From: SZUA-359 sp039809125
Lineage (GTDB): Bacteria > Patescibacteriota > Saccharimonadia > Saccharimonadales > Saccharimonadaceae
Direction: 5' to 3'
Length of the DNA: 64,000 nucleotides
NCBI GenBank assembly: GCA_039809125.1
Contig: JBDHUM010000002.1
Span: forward strand, 1 to 64,000
Position numbers and translations under genes: made by a program. A model generated the notes under the pieces. The model saw only the letters and a list, made by a program, of their open reading frames with translations, was not told the origin of the DNA and ran no database searches. Shown piece after piece: positions 44,900 to 54,411 of the stretch; the stretch's first letter is position 1; each line of letters starts with the position of its first letter.

Positions 44900-45719
44900 T
44901 AATCGCGGCTTGGATTGACTCGAGTTCTTGACGATCGAGATTGGATGAGGAGAACAGCGTATTAATATTGCCATTAGCAGACAATGAGCTTTTGATATCT
45001 TTTACACTATAGGCTAAATATTTACGATCGACAAAAGCTGATAAATAATCTCTAAATTTATAATCATCGCCGCGCACTTTGTTGCTTAGGAGTAGGCGAC
45101 AATTGGGGATCAAGAAAGAGTCGGCGACAATCATGCCGTGCAAACTGGATGATAGAATTGATTTGCATTGGGCGATTTCGGTAATCACATCCAGGCAAGA
45201 GTGTGTCGGGTTGATGATCTTGGCCTCAGGCAGCAGACGCTTGAGCTCGGCGAGAGCTGATGAATCCATATCGACGTAGTGAGGCACTATGCCGATGTCG
45301 TATTGCTTCACGGGCTGTGAGATAAGTCGAGAGGCTAAAAGTCCTGGATCTCCCAGGAATAGATTGCCCGAAAGCTTATCAATTCTACCTATTGTATATG
45401 TACCTCTGACACCTAAAAACTTGAAATCGTCAGCCGGCACGTGTAGGTCATCAGCTTCAATAAAACCGGATCCCCAGACGTAAGGCAGGTTGTCGCCCTT
45501 TTCGCGCCAGACATCTTGTAGGATTGAGCCGGCACCTATCATGTCGCAATTTTTGGGTTCCGACCAGATGACTTTTTGATGAAATAGTTTTTGTAGTATC
45601 AAGAGCGTAATTTCATCGCCGAAATTACCATGACCGCTGCCGTCATATCGCCACCAATACAGTTTAATTGGTTGTTTTGAAAACAGCGCAACGATGTTTC
45701 GAAGGATAGATTTCGTCAT
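44862..45719 (-). CDS. Polysaccharide pyruvyltransferase family protein
   Basis: The 285-residue protein has GHGNFGDEITLLIL (about 29-42), the mid-domain VWGSGF (about 81-86), LFLGDPGLL (about 118-126) and SSLHGMIVADSF (about 198-209), where the family His lies. It would transfer pyruvate from PEP to a glycan sugar, giving a ketal recognised by S-layer-type proteins. It overlaps the upstream wall-protein gene by 4 nt, so both are co-translated, which links wall-glycan pyruvylation to the repeat-bearing wall proteins. Confidence 0.85.
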   Translation of the reverse strand: MTKSILRNIVALFSKQPIKLYWWRYDGSGHGNFGDEITLLILQKLFHQKVIWSEPKNCDMIGAGSILQDVWREKGDNLPYVWGSGFIEADDLHVPADDFKFLGVRGTYTIGRIDKLSGNLFLGDPGLLASRLISQPVKQYDIGIVPHYVDMDSSALAELKRLLPEAKIINPTHSCLDVITEIAQCKSILSSSLHGMIVADSFLIPNCRLLLSNKVRGDDYKFRDYLSAFVDRKYLAYSVKDIKSSLSANGNINTLFSSSNLDRQELESIQAAITNAFPFAGRSLF

Positions 45720-47749
45720 ACTTCACTCAGTAGTGAGGCGGGGATAGCTTTGTCATTGTCAGCTAAACTATCTACTTCGGTGCGATAGTACCATACACCG
45801 TTGACCAATATCTTTGAGTTATAAAATCGGGTCATTCCCTGAGGTAGAGTGTCGTCAGCCGGTATGTTTTGTGAGGGGATCATTTTGCGCGTGGCTTGGA
45901 CAAGTTTAAGTTTGCGCGGATGTACGAAGTTGTCGTATGGAATTTCCTCGAGATCGGTAGACGATACACCGGCGTAAGTGTCGTTAACCGAGTCCTCGCG
46001 GGAACGGTAATACGCCGAACCGTTACTTGGGATAAACTTGGAGGTGAAGAATATTTGTGTTTTGGTCGGTAATGTCGATAGTTGCTGTCCGGTGAATGGA
46101 TTGACCCTGCTTGTATCGCGAGTTGTTTGCATCCAGCGTGGAGTCACGAAATTAAAAAATGCTGAGGTGAGCGCGGTCTCGGGTATCCCTTTGTCGTATG
46201 AGTTTTTGGTGTCATGGGCGGTGCGATAATACCATACGCCGTTGACCTGAGTCTGAGAAGTGAACGTCAGTCGAGTGTCGACAGCCAGCTCATTATCAAC
46301 CGCCGCGCCATTGAAAGGGATGACTTTTCTGGTATTTTGAGACAACCGCAGGTAAGTGTTTGGAATGGAGACGTAAGTAGATGCAGGCAATAAATTTGTC
46401 GATGGTATGCCGCTTTCCGTGCCGTTGGCAGAATCATATCTGGTGATGTAGTAGGTCACGCCGCCGATGACGGTTTTTTTGTTGAAAGCATACTGTCGGA
46501 CACCCTCGATAGGGAAACCGGTTTGGAGTGCATTGGTGCGAAGATTTTGTTTGTAGGTGGGGGTGCGGGTCGTCATGGTTTGCTCGGCAGAGCTCAAGGT
46601 TGTGTAGCTGATGAGTAATTCCGTCAAATTACTCATCAGTATGCACTTTCGGATCCCATTGTTGGTGTCGCTGGCAGTTCTGAGACAGGGACCATCTTTG
46701 GTGGTGATTTTGGACACAAATTTGAGTTGCCGTCCAGCCACGAGTATATCATCAACTTCTTGACCAGTGATAGGGTCGATCTTGCGAGTGTCGACGCGCA
46801 TTTGCATCCAGCGCGGCTCAGTCATCGATGTAAATCTGTCGATGGTCGGTCCAAACCAATCATTCCAAACGCGCCAGAAGTTGCGGTTTCCATACGCACT
46901 ACAATTGTCTCCCGTTCCATACATATTATTTAAAGCAGCCTGGTTTGGCTGGTAAGGGGTATAGGTATAGAGGGCTGCAGTGGCTTTTGATTCAATATAG
47001 ACATCACCTGCACCACATCCTCTCTGGACAACATTCCACAAGACACTGTTGGTCTGGTATGGTTTTTTGTATGGCCACCAGCTTTGGGTCATATTGTCTA
47101 AATAACCGCGTAGCAACTTGGCCGCCTCATCAATTTGAATTGAAAAACCAGCATAGTTAGCATCGCAATTGGCAGAACCCCCTGGTCCACTATCTGGACA
47201 GTGAGCACCCATTGCATAGTAATACTGCTTCATAAACGGCCACTCATCAGAGGTAAGAGGCCCCGGTGATTCAGTTGCAACTTTAATAATGAGCGCTTTC
47301 GGGCTAATCGAGTACCTGCGCGCTGCATCTGATATTAGTTGAGCTGCACTTTTTGAGCCAGCAGGGATAAAAGGTGAGCCGTTGGCGTTATATTTTCCGT
47401 AATTATTAACGGGGAGATAATTACCAGGAGAAGTTTTTGGCACCTCATAGTAGCTAGTAATACACGTGAAGGGAGTAGGATTACCATTGGCTGCGCCGTA
47501 TTGTGCACGTGTACCACCTCCCAGTTCAGATGTTTTTGTACCAAACTTATCACAGTAAGGCAGGCGTCGCTCAAGGAAAGACTGTATTTCAGCTGTAGAC
47601 ATAGCGTTACCGTCGGTAAACACAGCATCACTGACAATATTTCCGGCTCGCCAGTCTGAGGCGGTTACAGCGTAAGTCTTAATTGGTGCAACAACTGTTC
47701 CTGCTAAGCTGAACAGAGATAATGTGGCAAAAATAATAATACGTCTCAC
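45716..47749 (-). CDS. Secreted wall protein: putative lysozyme-like domain plus SH3-like repeats
   Basis: The 677-residue protein has a signal peptide (about 1-27). A domain at about 30-305 has IVSDAVFTDGNAMSTAEIQSFL, ALIIKVATESPG and a paired-Cys pattern. It resembles a domain found in actinobacterial secreted proteins with a glutamate-containing (Q/E-S/G) site suggestive of a hydrolase; activity is unproven. Five repeats of about 65-75 residues follow (about 310-677), each with PRWMQ..., a P-F-x-G-x-x-x-D turn, F-x-S-K and a Y-Y-R-T-x-x-D ending in G-I-P. The same repeats occur in the amidase at 48396-50786. They are probably wall- or glycan-binding modules. Confidence 0.78.
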   Translation of the reverse strand: MRRIIIFATLSLFSLAGTVVAPIKTYAVTASDWRAGNIVSDAVFTDGNAMSTAEIQSFLERRLPYCDKFGTKTSELGGGTRAQYGAANGNPTPFTCITSYYEVPKTSPGNYLPVNNYGKYNANGSPFIPAGSKSAAQLISDAARRYSISPKALIIKVATESPGPLTSDEWPFMKQYYYAMGAHCPDSGPGGSANCDANYAGFSIQIDEAAKLLRGYLDNMTQSWWPYKKPYQTNSVLWNVVQRGCGAGDVYIESKATAALYTYTPYQPNQAALNNMYGTGDNCSAYGNRNFWRVWNDWFGPTIDRFTSMTEPRWMQMRVDTRKIDPITGQEVDDILVAGRQLKFVSKITTKDGPCLRTASDTNNGIRKCILMSNLTELLISYTTLSSAEQTMTTRTPTYKQNLRTNALQTGFPIEGVRQYAFNKKTVIGGVTYYITRYDSANGTESGIPSTNLLPASTYVSIPNTYLRLSQNTRKVIPFNGAAVDNELAVDTRLTFTSQTQVNGVWYYRTAHDTKNSYDKGIPETALTSAFFNFVTPRWMQTTRDTSRVNPFTGQQLSTLPTKTQIFFTSKFIPSNGSAYYRSREDSVNDTYAGVSSTDLEEIPYDNFVHPRKLKLVQATRKMIPSQNIPADDTLPQGMTRFYNSKILVNGVWYYRTEVDSLADNDKAIPASLLSEV

Positions 47750-48307
47750 CTATGGTATCTCCGCGGTGATTATTTTAACTACTGAACTTCCCCCGTCAGG
47801 AGTGACGGTCAGCGTAATCTTCCAATTACCACTGCCAAGTTGAGAATATGGAACTGTAAAACCGGCGCATGTTGAATATTCAGGTTGATAGAGAATGTCA
47901 GCAGTATTTTGGTATGTCTTTGTGCTATTTGAGATGGAGACATCGCACGTACCAGCTGCGTATCCAATTAATTTAGTGCTTATAACAACATCGGAACCCG
48001 TTTTTTCAGCTGAAAGTGTGATCGTGTCTGGAGAGGTTGGAGGTTCGACAGGCTTAGGGGCAGTTTCTGGTTTTTTCGATTGATTAACGTAAGCTTCCTT
48101 TTCAGCGTTATTGACGTTGGTTTCAGTCTTTGTGTTAGTGGACAACTCAGATGAGGTATCGCCAGAAGAAGTATTCGAATGGGTGAAGGGCCACTGATCG
48201 GTAGCGTAGAGCCATGAAGCCGTCGCCACCACACAAATCACTAGGAGTAACACGAGTAACAAAGCCTTCTTTTTGCCTCTGCTGTTATTTTTACGAGTCA
48301 TTTTCAT
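47750..48307 (-). CDS. Membrane-anchored extracytoplasmic protein of unknown function
   Basis: The 185-residue protein has a basic N-terminus (MKMTRKNNSRGKKK), one transmembrane helix (about 15-33), a Ser/Thr/Pro-rich linker (about 40-92) and a C-terminal beta-rich domain with two cysteines (TCDVS, TCAGF) that could pair. AAAGGAGT precedes the ATG. It is directly followed by the repeat-bearing wall protein, in the same direction, which suggests a shared role at the cell surface. Confidence 0.72.
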   Translation of the reverse strand: MKMTRKNNSRGKKKALLLVLLLVICVVATASWLYATDQWPFTHSNTSSGDTSSELSTNTKTETNVNNAEKEAYVNQSKKPETAPKPVEPPTSPDTITLSAEKTGSDVVISTKLIGYAAGTCDVSISNSTKTYQNTADILYQPEYSTCAGFTVPYSQLGSGNWKITLTVTPDGGSSVVKIITAEIP

Positions 48308-48395
48308 GTTTGTATTACTCCTTTTGCAAAAATGAAGAGTATTTATAACTAAACTATATCACAAAATGCTTAAGAATAAAACTGAGCCCTAAGTT

Positions 48396-50786
48396 TTAAT
48401 CTTGTAATAATCGCAGCGGCACGCCTAAATACTGCTTGAGAGTGGCGTCATGTTCAGTTTGTAGATACCACTCACTTCCAATTTTTACTTTTGTAGTGTA
48501 CTTCACTCGCATATGTGGAGTGATCATGGGATCGGCGGGTTGGAATGTGTTGAGGTTTGTCTTCATGGTCGAAGACGTGGTGCGCATGAAGCGCGGTTCT
48601 GTCATGGGGATGAAAGATAGACTTTCCGCACTATAAGCATGCAGAGTGCTAGCTGGTATACTGAGGTTTGCTCCAATCGCAGTATCATGTGTTGTTCGAT
48701 AGTACTCTTTACCGGCAATCGTGATTTTATCTACGAATCGTATGATTGAGTCCTTGGAAATGGTATCTCCAACGGCACGCTCTTCGCTCGGAATATATTT
48801 TTGGATGTCAGTTGACAAGGAATAGAGTGCGGATGATCTGTCGGGGTTTATCGGTTGGTAAGGTATCTCTGTAATCATATCTGCAGGAATACCTCGAGGC
48901 AATTCGGCCTGAGTGTCACTTTCTGTACGGAAGTATAACCTATCTGTAGTCACTTTTGAGACGAACTTGACATCCTTACTAGCGAGGTCTTCAATATCTA
49001 GCCTTTGAGAAGTAAATGGATCGTAGGCCGAGGCGATAGGCATTATTCTCTTCCAGCGCGGCGCAACAAACTCGCTATATTTGACCTTTGCGGTACGATT
49101 ATCCTCGTAATACCATGGGTTGTTATTATCCATATCATACGCGGTTCTATAGTACGTTTTGCCACGTACAACTATTTTACTTGTGAATTTACGCTGCATT
49201 CCGGTGGGGTATGTGACGTTCGAGGGTTCAAATATGTCACGAATCGGATCGTATTTTCGACTCGGTGTAGTAAGCCGAAGCCATTCGGGATCGATTGGGA
49301 CAGGTGAAATCTCCTTGATAGATGAGAGAGGGATACCCATCCGTATTCCATTTCGCGCGTCTATTTCAGTCCGGAGGTACCATTCGCCATTCTTTTCGAA
49401 CTTATCCACGAATCGACGTTGCATGCCTGCGGGAAAAACATCGCTACTTTGAGACAAAGTGTCGGCATTATACTTATATTCATTTTTAGTAAGCTCCATT
49501 ACTCGAGGTGTTATGAGAGATCGAAAAACAAACAACGGCTTATATTGTCGATAGTAAGCCGCACCGTAGTGTTTGGTTTCTCCAAGTCGATTTATGAGAT
49601 TGATGCCGGGGCATGAGGTTTGTCCAACCTGAAAATGACCAACGACGACTTCGCCTTTTGGTCCTGAGCCAGCAACATCTAGGTCATATGGAGCTAATTT
49701 ATATCCAACGATACGATTGAGGGAGTCGAGCGTCTGATAGGTGGGGGATTTGTATCGGTAATCGCCGATCATAGAGATACCGATCGTGCCGCGATTATTG
49801 CCGTATGCATGCCCCGCTACGACATCAACGCGATAACGATTGGCGTGATTTTGGTCGTAGTATCTCCCCTGGAAAATATTGCCATGCGAATCAATAAGGT
49901 AATTGTAACCAATGTCACCCCATTGCAAAGTATGAGCGTGATACTCCCAAATCGCACGCACGTCAGCGTAGGGATTTGAACTCTCTGTTGTTGCTGTGTG
50001 GTGAATGATGGCGCGAGAAACGGGTTCATATTCTGGCGGCCATTCTGACCAGTTAGGCTGGGGATTTCCCCATTCGGCTCTTGATATGATGCGGGGCCCA
50101 CTAGTACTAGCGGAGACAGTAGGCGAGAGTGCATAAGAGAGTTTATCAATAAGACTTTTTTTGCCGCTTGGTCCCTTTGATGAGTCGATTGTTAGTAGTG
50201 ATGAGTTAGATATATCAACAGTAGACGAAGGACCGTCACTTTCTCCCTGTAGTTGTACGCGGAACTGAAACTCGTCAATGTGATTCGCTGTTACGATACT
50301 AGACGCTTCACCTTGCTGCTCGGTGCCCTCTTTGCCGCCGTCAAGCGGATTGATAGGCGTCCAATCACTCCATGCTTGATCATTGCGCGTACGAACATCA
50401 AGTTTGACGCCAGTATTCCCAGACTGATTCCATGTGATGACAGCAGCGTTAGCATTTTTTTTAACCTGGACGGGGTCTGCTGTGTATACGACTAGTTGAT
50501 TTTGGTCAGCTTGGAGCGGGACGGAAGAGTCAAACGACCGCGAACCCCCATCTATGGTTAGGCTACCATTACGAGCAACATCTTTGATCACGTACGTCTG
50601 TATTTCGGCCTTTTCGTTGTTGCGGGTGTGGTCATAATAAAGCCAGCTAGAGATACCTGCAATCATTAGTAAACCTACAACCAACAAGAAGCCGGTTTTG
50701 CTAAATAGATTTACGCGAGTATTGCTTGATAACTTCACGCGAGTGCCCCCTCTTCTTATAGTGGTAATGTTCTTGCAACTATACAT
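48396..50786 (-). CDS. Secreted peptidoglycan-recognition-type amidase with five SH3-like repeats
   Basis: The 796-residue protein has a membrane anchor or signal segment (about 31-50) and a beta domain (about 60-205). A PGRP/N-acetylmuramoyl-L-alanine amidase domain (about 230-405) has SRAEWG, the zinc ligand region IIHHTAT, GDIGYNYLIDSHGNI and TSCPG with the late Cys ligand. Five repeats of about 65-75 residues follow (about 420-796) with the P-R-x-M and Y-Y-R-T-x-x-D signatures shared with the previous wall protein. It would cleave the bond between MurNAc and the stem peptide in its own wall or a host wall. The start is at the first ATG; an internal ATG further in would shorten the leader. 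Confidence 0.88.
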   Translation of the reverse strand: MYSCKNITTIRRGGTRVKLSSNTRVNLFSKTGFLLVVGLLMIAGISSWLYYDHTRNNEKAEIQTYVIKDVARNGSLTIDGGSRSFDSSVPLQADQNQLVVYTADPVQVKKNANAAVITWNQSGNTGVKLDVRTRNDQAWSDWTPINPLDGGKEGTEQQGEASSIVTANHIDEFQFRVQLQGESDGPSSTVDISNSSLLTIDSSKGPSGKKSLIDKLSYALSPTVSASTSGPRIISRAEWGNPQPNWSEWPPEYEPVSRAIIHHTATTESSNPYADVRAIWEYHAHTLQWGDIGYNYLIDSHGNIFQGRYYDQNHANRYRVDVVAGHAYGNNRGTIGISMIGDYRYKSPTYQTLDSLNRIVGYKLAPYDLDVAGSGPKGEVVVGHFQVGQTSCPGINLINRLGETKHYGAAYYRQYKPLFVFRSLITPRVMELTKNEYKYNADTLSQSSDVFPAGMQRRFVDKFEKNGEWYLRTEIDARNGIRMGIPLSSIKEISPVPIDPEWLRLTTPSRKYDPIRDIFEPSNVTYPTGMQRKFTSKIVVRGKTYYRTAYDMDNNNPWYYEDNRTAKVKYSEFVAPRWKRIMPIASAYDPFTSQRLDIEDLASKDVKFVSKVTTDRLYFRTESDTQAELPRGIPADMITEIPYQPINPDRSSALYSLSTDIQKYIPSEERAVGDTISKDSIIRFVDKITIAGKEYYRTTHDTAIGANLSIPASTLHAYSAESLSFIPMTEPRFMRTTSSTMKTNLNTFQPADPMITPHMRVKYTTKVKIGSEWYLQTEHDATLKQYLGVPLRLLQD

Positions 50787-50883
50787 TACTTTAGATATTG
50801 ATTGTGAATAATTATAACATTTTAAGCAACATACATAAAATCTTTGCTCTCTGTTATACTCTAATTAAGAAAGCGAATATCTC

Positions 50884-53118
50884 ATGTCAGTAAATAGGCG
50901 ATCATTTATAGCTGCTATATGGCGCGCGTTGACGAAACAGCGTATGTTTTTGGCGGGGTCGATTATTGAATATATCGTAATGAGTTTTGTGTTTGTTATT
51001 CTCACGACCGCGTATACGGATTTTGTGGTTTTTGATATTTCGAACCGTCTTTTCACGGGAGAGCCAGGAGATGGGTCAGGTGGTTTTCTGTGGTATGCCT
51101 TTGCACAACCTGGCTTAGACCTCTTTTTGCATCACTCCGATATGGTCAATTATCCAGATGGCGAGGCGATTGGGGGGCCGACATTCATTACTTATTTCGG
51201 GCTGTGGATACCAATTAGACTGCTAACATTCTTGTTCGGACCAGTGGCGGGGATGAATTTGTTTATGGTATTTGGTTTTGTGCTTACGGGACTCTCGATG
51301 TATTGGCTCGTCAAAAAACTGACGCGCACTATGCCCGTGGCGTTATTTGCTGGCTTTGCTGCTGCCTATTCTCCATACGCTATACAAAAAGCACTTGATC
51401 ACATCGCCTATATATTATTGTACGTATTTGTATTTATTATAGCGGCATTTATAGGGGTGTGGAATAAGCCGACGATTGTTCGGAGTGCAATACTAGGAAT
51501 ATGTGTGGCTCTGGCTTTTTATACTGACGGGTATTACATTCTCTTGGGCGGCGTACTTGTGGCGTGTCTAATAGTGAGCGGCGTAGTGTACGGAGTTGTA
51601 ACAAAAATGACTCGAGTCGAAGTATGGGCACGACTACGAGCGCTTATAGTGGCATTTGCTGTGTTTGTCGTCCTGGTCGCTCCGATAGGTATACTCCAGC
51701 TGTCACAGGGGTCTGAGGTCAAGTCATCACTTGAAGGTAGGCGGTCAAATATTGCGCAGGAACTTGCGGCCTATAAGGGTCACGTAATGGATTTGTTGTT
51801 ACCAGCAAGATCAAACCCATTTCTTAAAAACAGCGCAACCTATCGCGAGATGTGGAGAGAAAAGAATTTGCGATCAAATGCAAGTGAGAGCACGAACTAT
51901 AGTGGTTATGTAGTGTATATACTTTGTGTTACGGGCGTTCTACTGTTAGTGCTAGCTTTAGTACTGCGAAATAAGAAGTCTCGAAAAATATCTATTCAAA
52001 ATCGAGGAAATTTTTTGCAAAGTAGGCGAGGACGGGTGTTTACACTTATTGGCATAGTTGCTCTTATAACCGTGCCAGTTGTCTTGTCGTTTTTGTTTTC
52101 GCCCGAAGGGTCGGCTTTTGGGATTCGAGTTCCTTTACCGGGCGAGTTGTTTATTAAATACAATATATCATATTGGCGCGTCTTAAGCCGTTTCTTCGTC
52201 GTGTTTCATGTGGTCGTCGTGCTTTTTGCAAGTATCACGCTTTGGGTGCTTATGGGTGGATTTAAGGGTAGTGAGATAAAAGTACAAAAAAAGCGTAAAA
52301 CATGGCTTATGTGGGCGGTTTGTCTCGTCCTAACCATTATTGTGGGCCTAGAGTACGCCACAACCTCTAATAGGTCAGGACTTGCATTTAGTGATTTTCA
52401 TTCAGCTTATCGCTGGTTGGCGCGACAGGATTCGATAGAGACGGTAGTTGAAGTACCAAACGTGGATCCAATGAGCCCCTGGACGGCTAATCACGTTACA
52501 ATGCAGATAGTACACAAAAAGAAACTCTTGAATCGCAAAGAAGATACGAGCACTCGTGTTGCAAGTGTCTATAGCGAAACGGATAACCGCGAACTTATTA
52601 ATTGGGCATATGAGAGGGGTGCAGATGCTGTTATAATTCACGACCATGACTGTGAGCCTGTCGATTGGGGCAAGCTTCTGTACGATGGGGATAACGAATC
52701 AACGAAAGCCTGCGTATATAGGCTAGATCGTAGTTACGATGCTGATGGGTTTTATTTGCGATATGGTGATGGGTTCTATAACCATAGAGACAACAATAAG
52801 GCACGCGCCAGGTCAAGAGTTACCATAGAAAAGAGCATGGCAAATATGGTGATTGTAGACAACGATCTCGAGCCGATTAAGAACGACAAAACAGCCCACC
52901 TTCATTTAGCGGTGACAAACGAAAGTAAGGCCTCGGGTCATTGGACTCTGCGACAAAACAGTACAACAATTGGACAAGGTAGCTATACGACTGGACGCGA
53001 TTTCAATATAGATGCAAGAGTAAGGGTTTCGGGCTCGATATCGCTTAGTTTGACCTCTGATAAGGGTGAGGCTGTACCTGCTGGTACGCTATTCTTCAAA
53101 GCAGTAGTTACGGATTAG
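50884..53118 (+). CDS. Polytopic membrane protein, probable GT-C-type glycosyltransferase or lipid-linked glycan factor
   Basis: The 744-residue protein has about 12 hydrophobic segments (about 22-540) and a C-terminal extracytoplasmic domain (about 560-744). The first loop (about 55-90, including LFLHHSDMVNYPDG) has acidic and His residues where GT-C enzymes have catalytic acidic residues, but I see no full signature. A TATACT (about 50848) gives a leader of around 30 nt. It heads a five-gene operon with a flippase and transferases, so a role in assembling a lipid-linked oligosaccharide is likely. Confidence 0.7.
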   Translation: MSVNRRSFIAAIWRALTKQRMFLAGSIIEYIVMSFVFVILTTAYTDFVVFDISNRLFTGEPGDGSGGFLWYAFAQPGLDLFLHHSDMVNYPDGEAIGGPTFITYFGLWIPIRLLTFLFGPVAGMNLFMVFGFVLTGLSMYWLVKKLTRTMPVALFAGFAAAYSPYAIQKALDHIAYILLYVFVFIIAAFIGVWNKPTIVRSAILGICVALAFYTDGYYILLGGVLVACLIVSGVVYGVVTKMTRVEVWARLRALIVAFAVFVVLVAPIGILQLSQGSEVKSSLEGRRSNIAQELAAYKGHVMDLLLPARSNPFLKNSATYREMWREKNLRSNASESTNYSGYVVYILCVTGVLLLVLALVLRNKKSRKISIQNRGNFLQSRRGRVFTLIGIVALITVPVVLSFLFSPEGSAFGIRVPLPGELFIKYNISYWRVLSRFFVVFHVVVVLFASITLWVLMGGFKGSEIKVQKKRKTWLMWAVCLVLTIIVGLEYATTSNRSGLAFSDFHSAYRWLARQDSIETVVEVPNVDPMSPWTANHVTMQIVHKKKLLNRKEDTSTRVASVYSETDNRELINWAYERGADAVIIHDHDCEPVDWGKLLYDGDNESTKACVYRLDRSYDADGFYLRYGDGFYNHRDNNKARARSRVTIEKSMANMVIVDNDLEPIKNDKTAHLHLAVTNESKASGHWTLRQNSTTIGQGSYTTGRDFNIDARVRVSGSISLSLTSDKGEAVPAGTLFFKAVVTD

Positions 53119-53121
53119 GGC

Positions 53122-54411
53122 ATGAAAAGGATAGTCGACTCTATACGCCATAGTGAGTTCCTAAAGCACAATATTGTATTTTTTATCGGCACACTCTTTA
53201 TTGCAGTTTTTAATTATACTTACTATCCGGTGATTAGCCGCTTAGTGAACGTATCGGATTTTGGCGAAATTCAAGCATCAATCTCGCTATTTATGCAATT
53301 TGGAATTGTACTGACGGCATTTGGGTATGTGGTGGTGAACATCACAACCAATACCATAGGTGAAAGAGATAAAAATGAAGTGGTGTTACGGCTTGAACAA
53401 GCGATGTTGATAGCGTGTCTTGTTTTGCTAGTGGTGTTGTCTCTGTTCGCACCGATATTGCAGAATGCATTAAAACTTCACTCGGTATGGCCAGTTATCC
53501 TCGTAGGAGTATTAATATACATCAATGTGCCAGCTACGACACGCACATACGTACTGCAGGCGCATAAACGCCTATCAGAGGTGTCAATTTCGGGAATTAT
53601 ATTTGCGGTAGGTAAGATAGCAATGAGCATTGTGTTCATTGCTATCACCAATGACGTGGTAGCCGCTTTGTCTGGATATATTGTGGCACAGATACTCACT
53701 TTGATATATCTAGAGTTGCGGACATATGGAATATATCAGCGATTACGTCATAGTTTTGCGCGAGATAGTTTCCGTACTCTAGGAAGGTCGACGTTGCGCA
53801 TCATAAAAGCTGAAGTAACGTATGGATTTGTAATTTGCGCAGTTCTATTTGGGCTCGCTCTGTTATACTCGTCCGACACAGTGCTTGCGCGTCCTTTTTT
53901 TGATGCACATACACTAGGTATATATAGTGGTATTTCGTCGATTGCTAGAGTTGTCTTCTTTGTGACAGCTTCTATAGCAGGAGTTTTAGTAGTGAGTGTG
54001 ACTTTCGGTAATACTCCCCTGAAAAATCGGAACATCCTTCTTAAATCGTCGATAATATTGATAGGGCTCGGGGGCACGATTGCCACGATGTTCGCCCTTG
54101 CACCGACTTTCTTTACTAGAATACTGCTCGGAGATGCGTATGTTATGGGAGCACTGTACCTACCGGCACTTGCGGGCGTTATGTTGATCTGCTCGCTTAA
54201 TAATCTATGGGCTATTTATCAAATTAGTTTACGTAGGCACACAGCGGTAACGCCTGTAATTATTGGAGTAGGTGTTATGGCAGTGTCATTAGTACTAAAT
54301 CATAGCACAGTCTGGGAGCTAATTGGGGCATATGCCCTGGGTAATGGAATAAGCTGTGTGTTATTATTGTCTCAGATAGTGCGCAAAAAGGATAATACAT
54401 CACATGGCTAA
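53122..54411 (+). CDS. Wzx/MOP-family oligosaccharide flippase
   Basis: The 429-residue protein has about 12 hydrophobic segments across the whole length and the start FFIGTLFIAVFNYTYYPVISRLV, typical of the polysaccharide-biosynthesis flippase family. It would move undecaprenyl-linked oligosaccharides across the membrane. This is a second export route besides Wzm/Wzt. It lies 3 nt after the previous gene and overlaps the next by 8 nt. Confidence 0.85.
   Translation: MKRIVDSIRHSEFLKHNIVFFIGTLFIAVFNYTYYPVISRLVNVSDFGEIQASISLFMQFGIVLTAFGYVVVNITTNTIGERDKNEVVLRLEQAMLIACLVLLVVLSLFAPILQNALKLHSVWPVILVGVLIYINVPATTRTYVLQAHKRLSEVSISGIIFAVGKIAMSIVFIAITNDVVAALSGYIVAQILTLIYLELRTYGIYQRLRHSFARDSFRTLGRSTLRIIKAEVTYGFVICAVLFGLALLYSSDTVLARPFFDAHTLGIYSGISSIARVVFFVTASIAGVLVVSVTFGNTPLKNRNILLKSSIILIGLGGTIATMFALAPTFFTRILLGDAYVMGALYLPALAGVMLICSLNNLWAIYQISLRRHTAVTPVIIGVGVMAVSLVLNHSTVWELIGAYALGNGISCVLLLSQIVRKKDNTSHG

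Noticed and set aside
45716..50786. CRISPR array or DNA-level tandem repeats in the wall-protein genes
   Set aside because: The repeats are recognisable only in protein; DNA copies differ too much, with no regular spacer structure.
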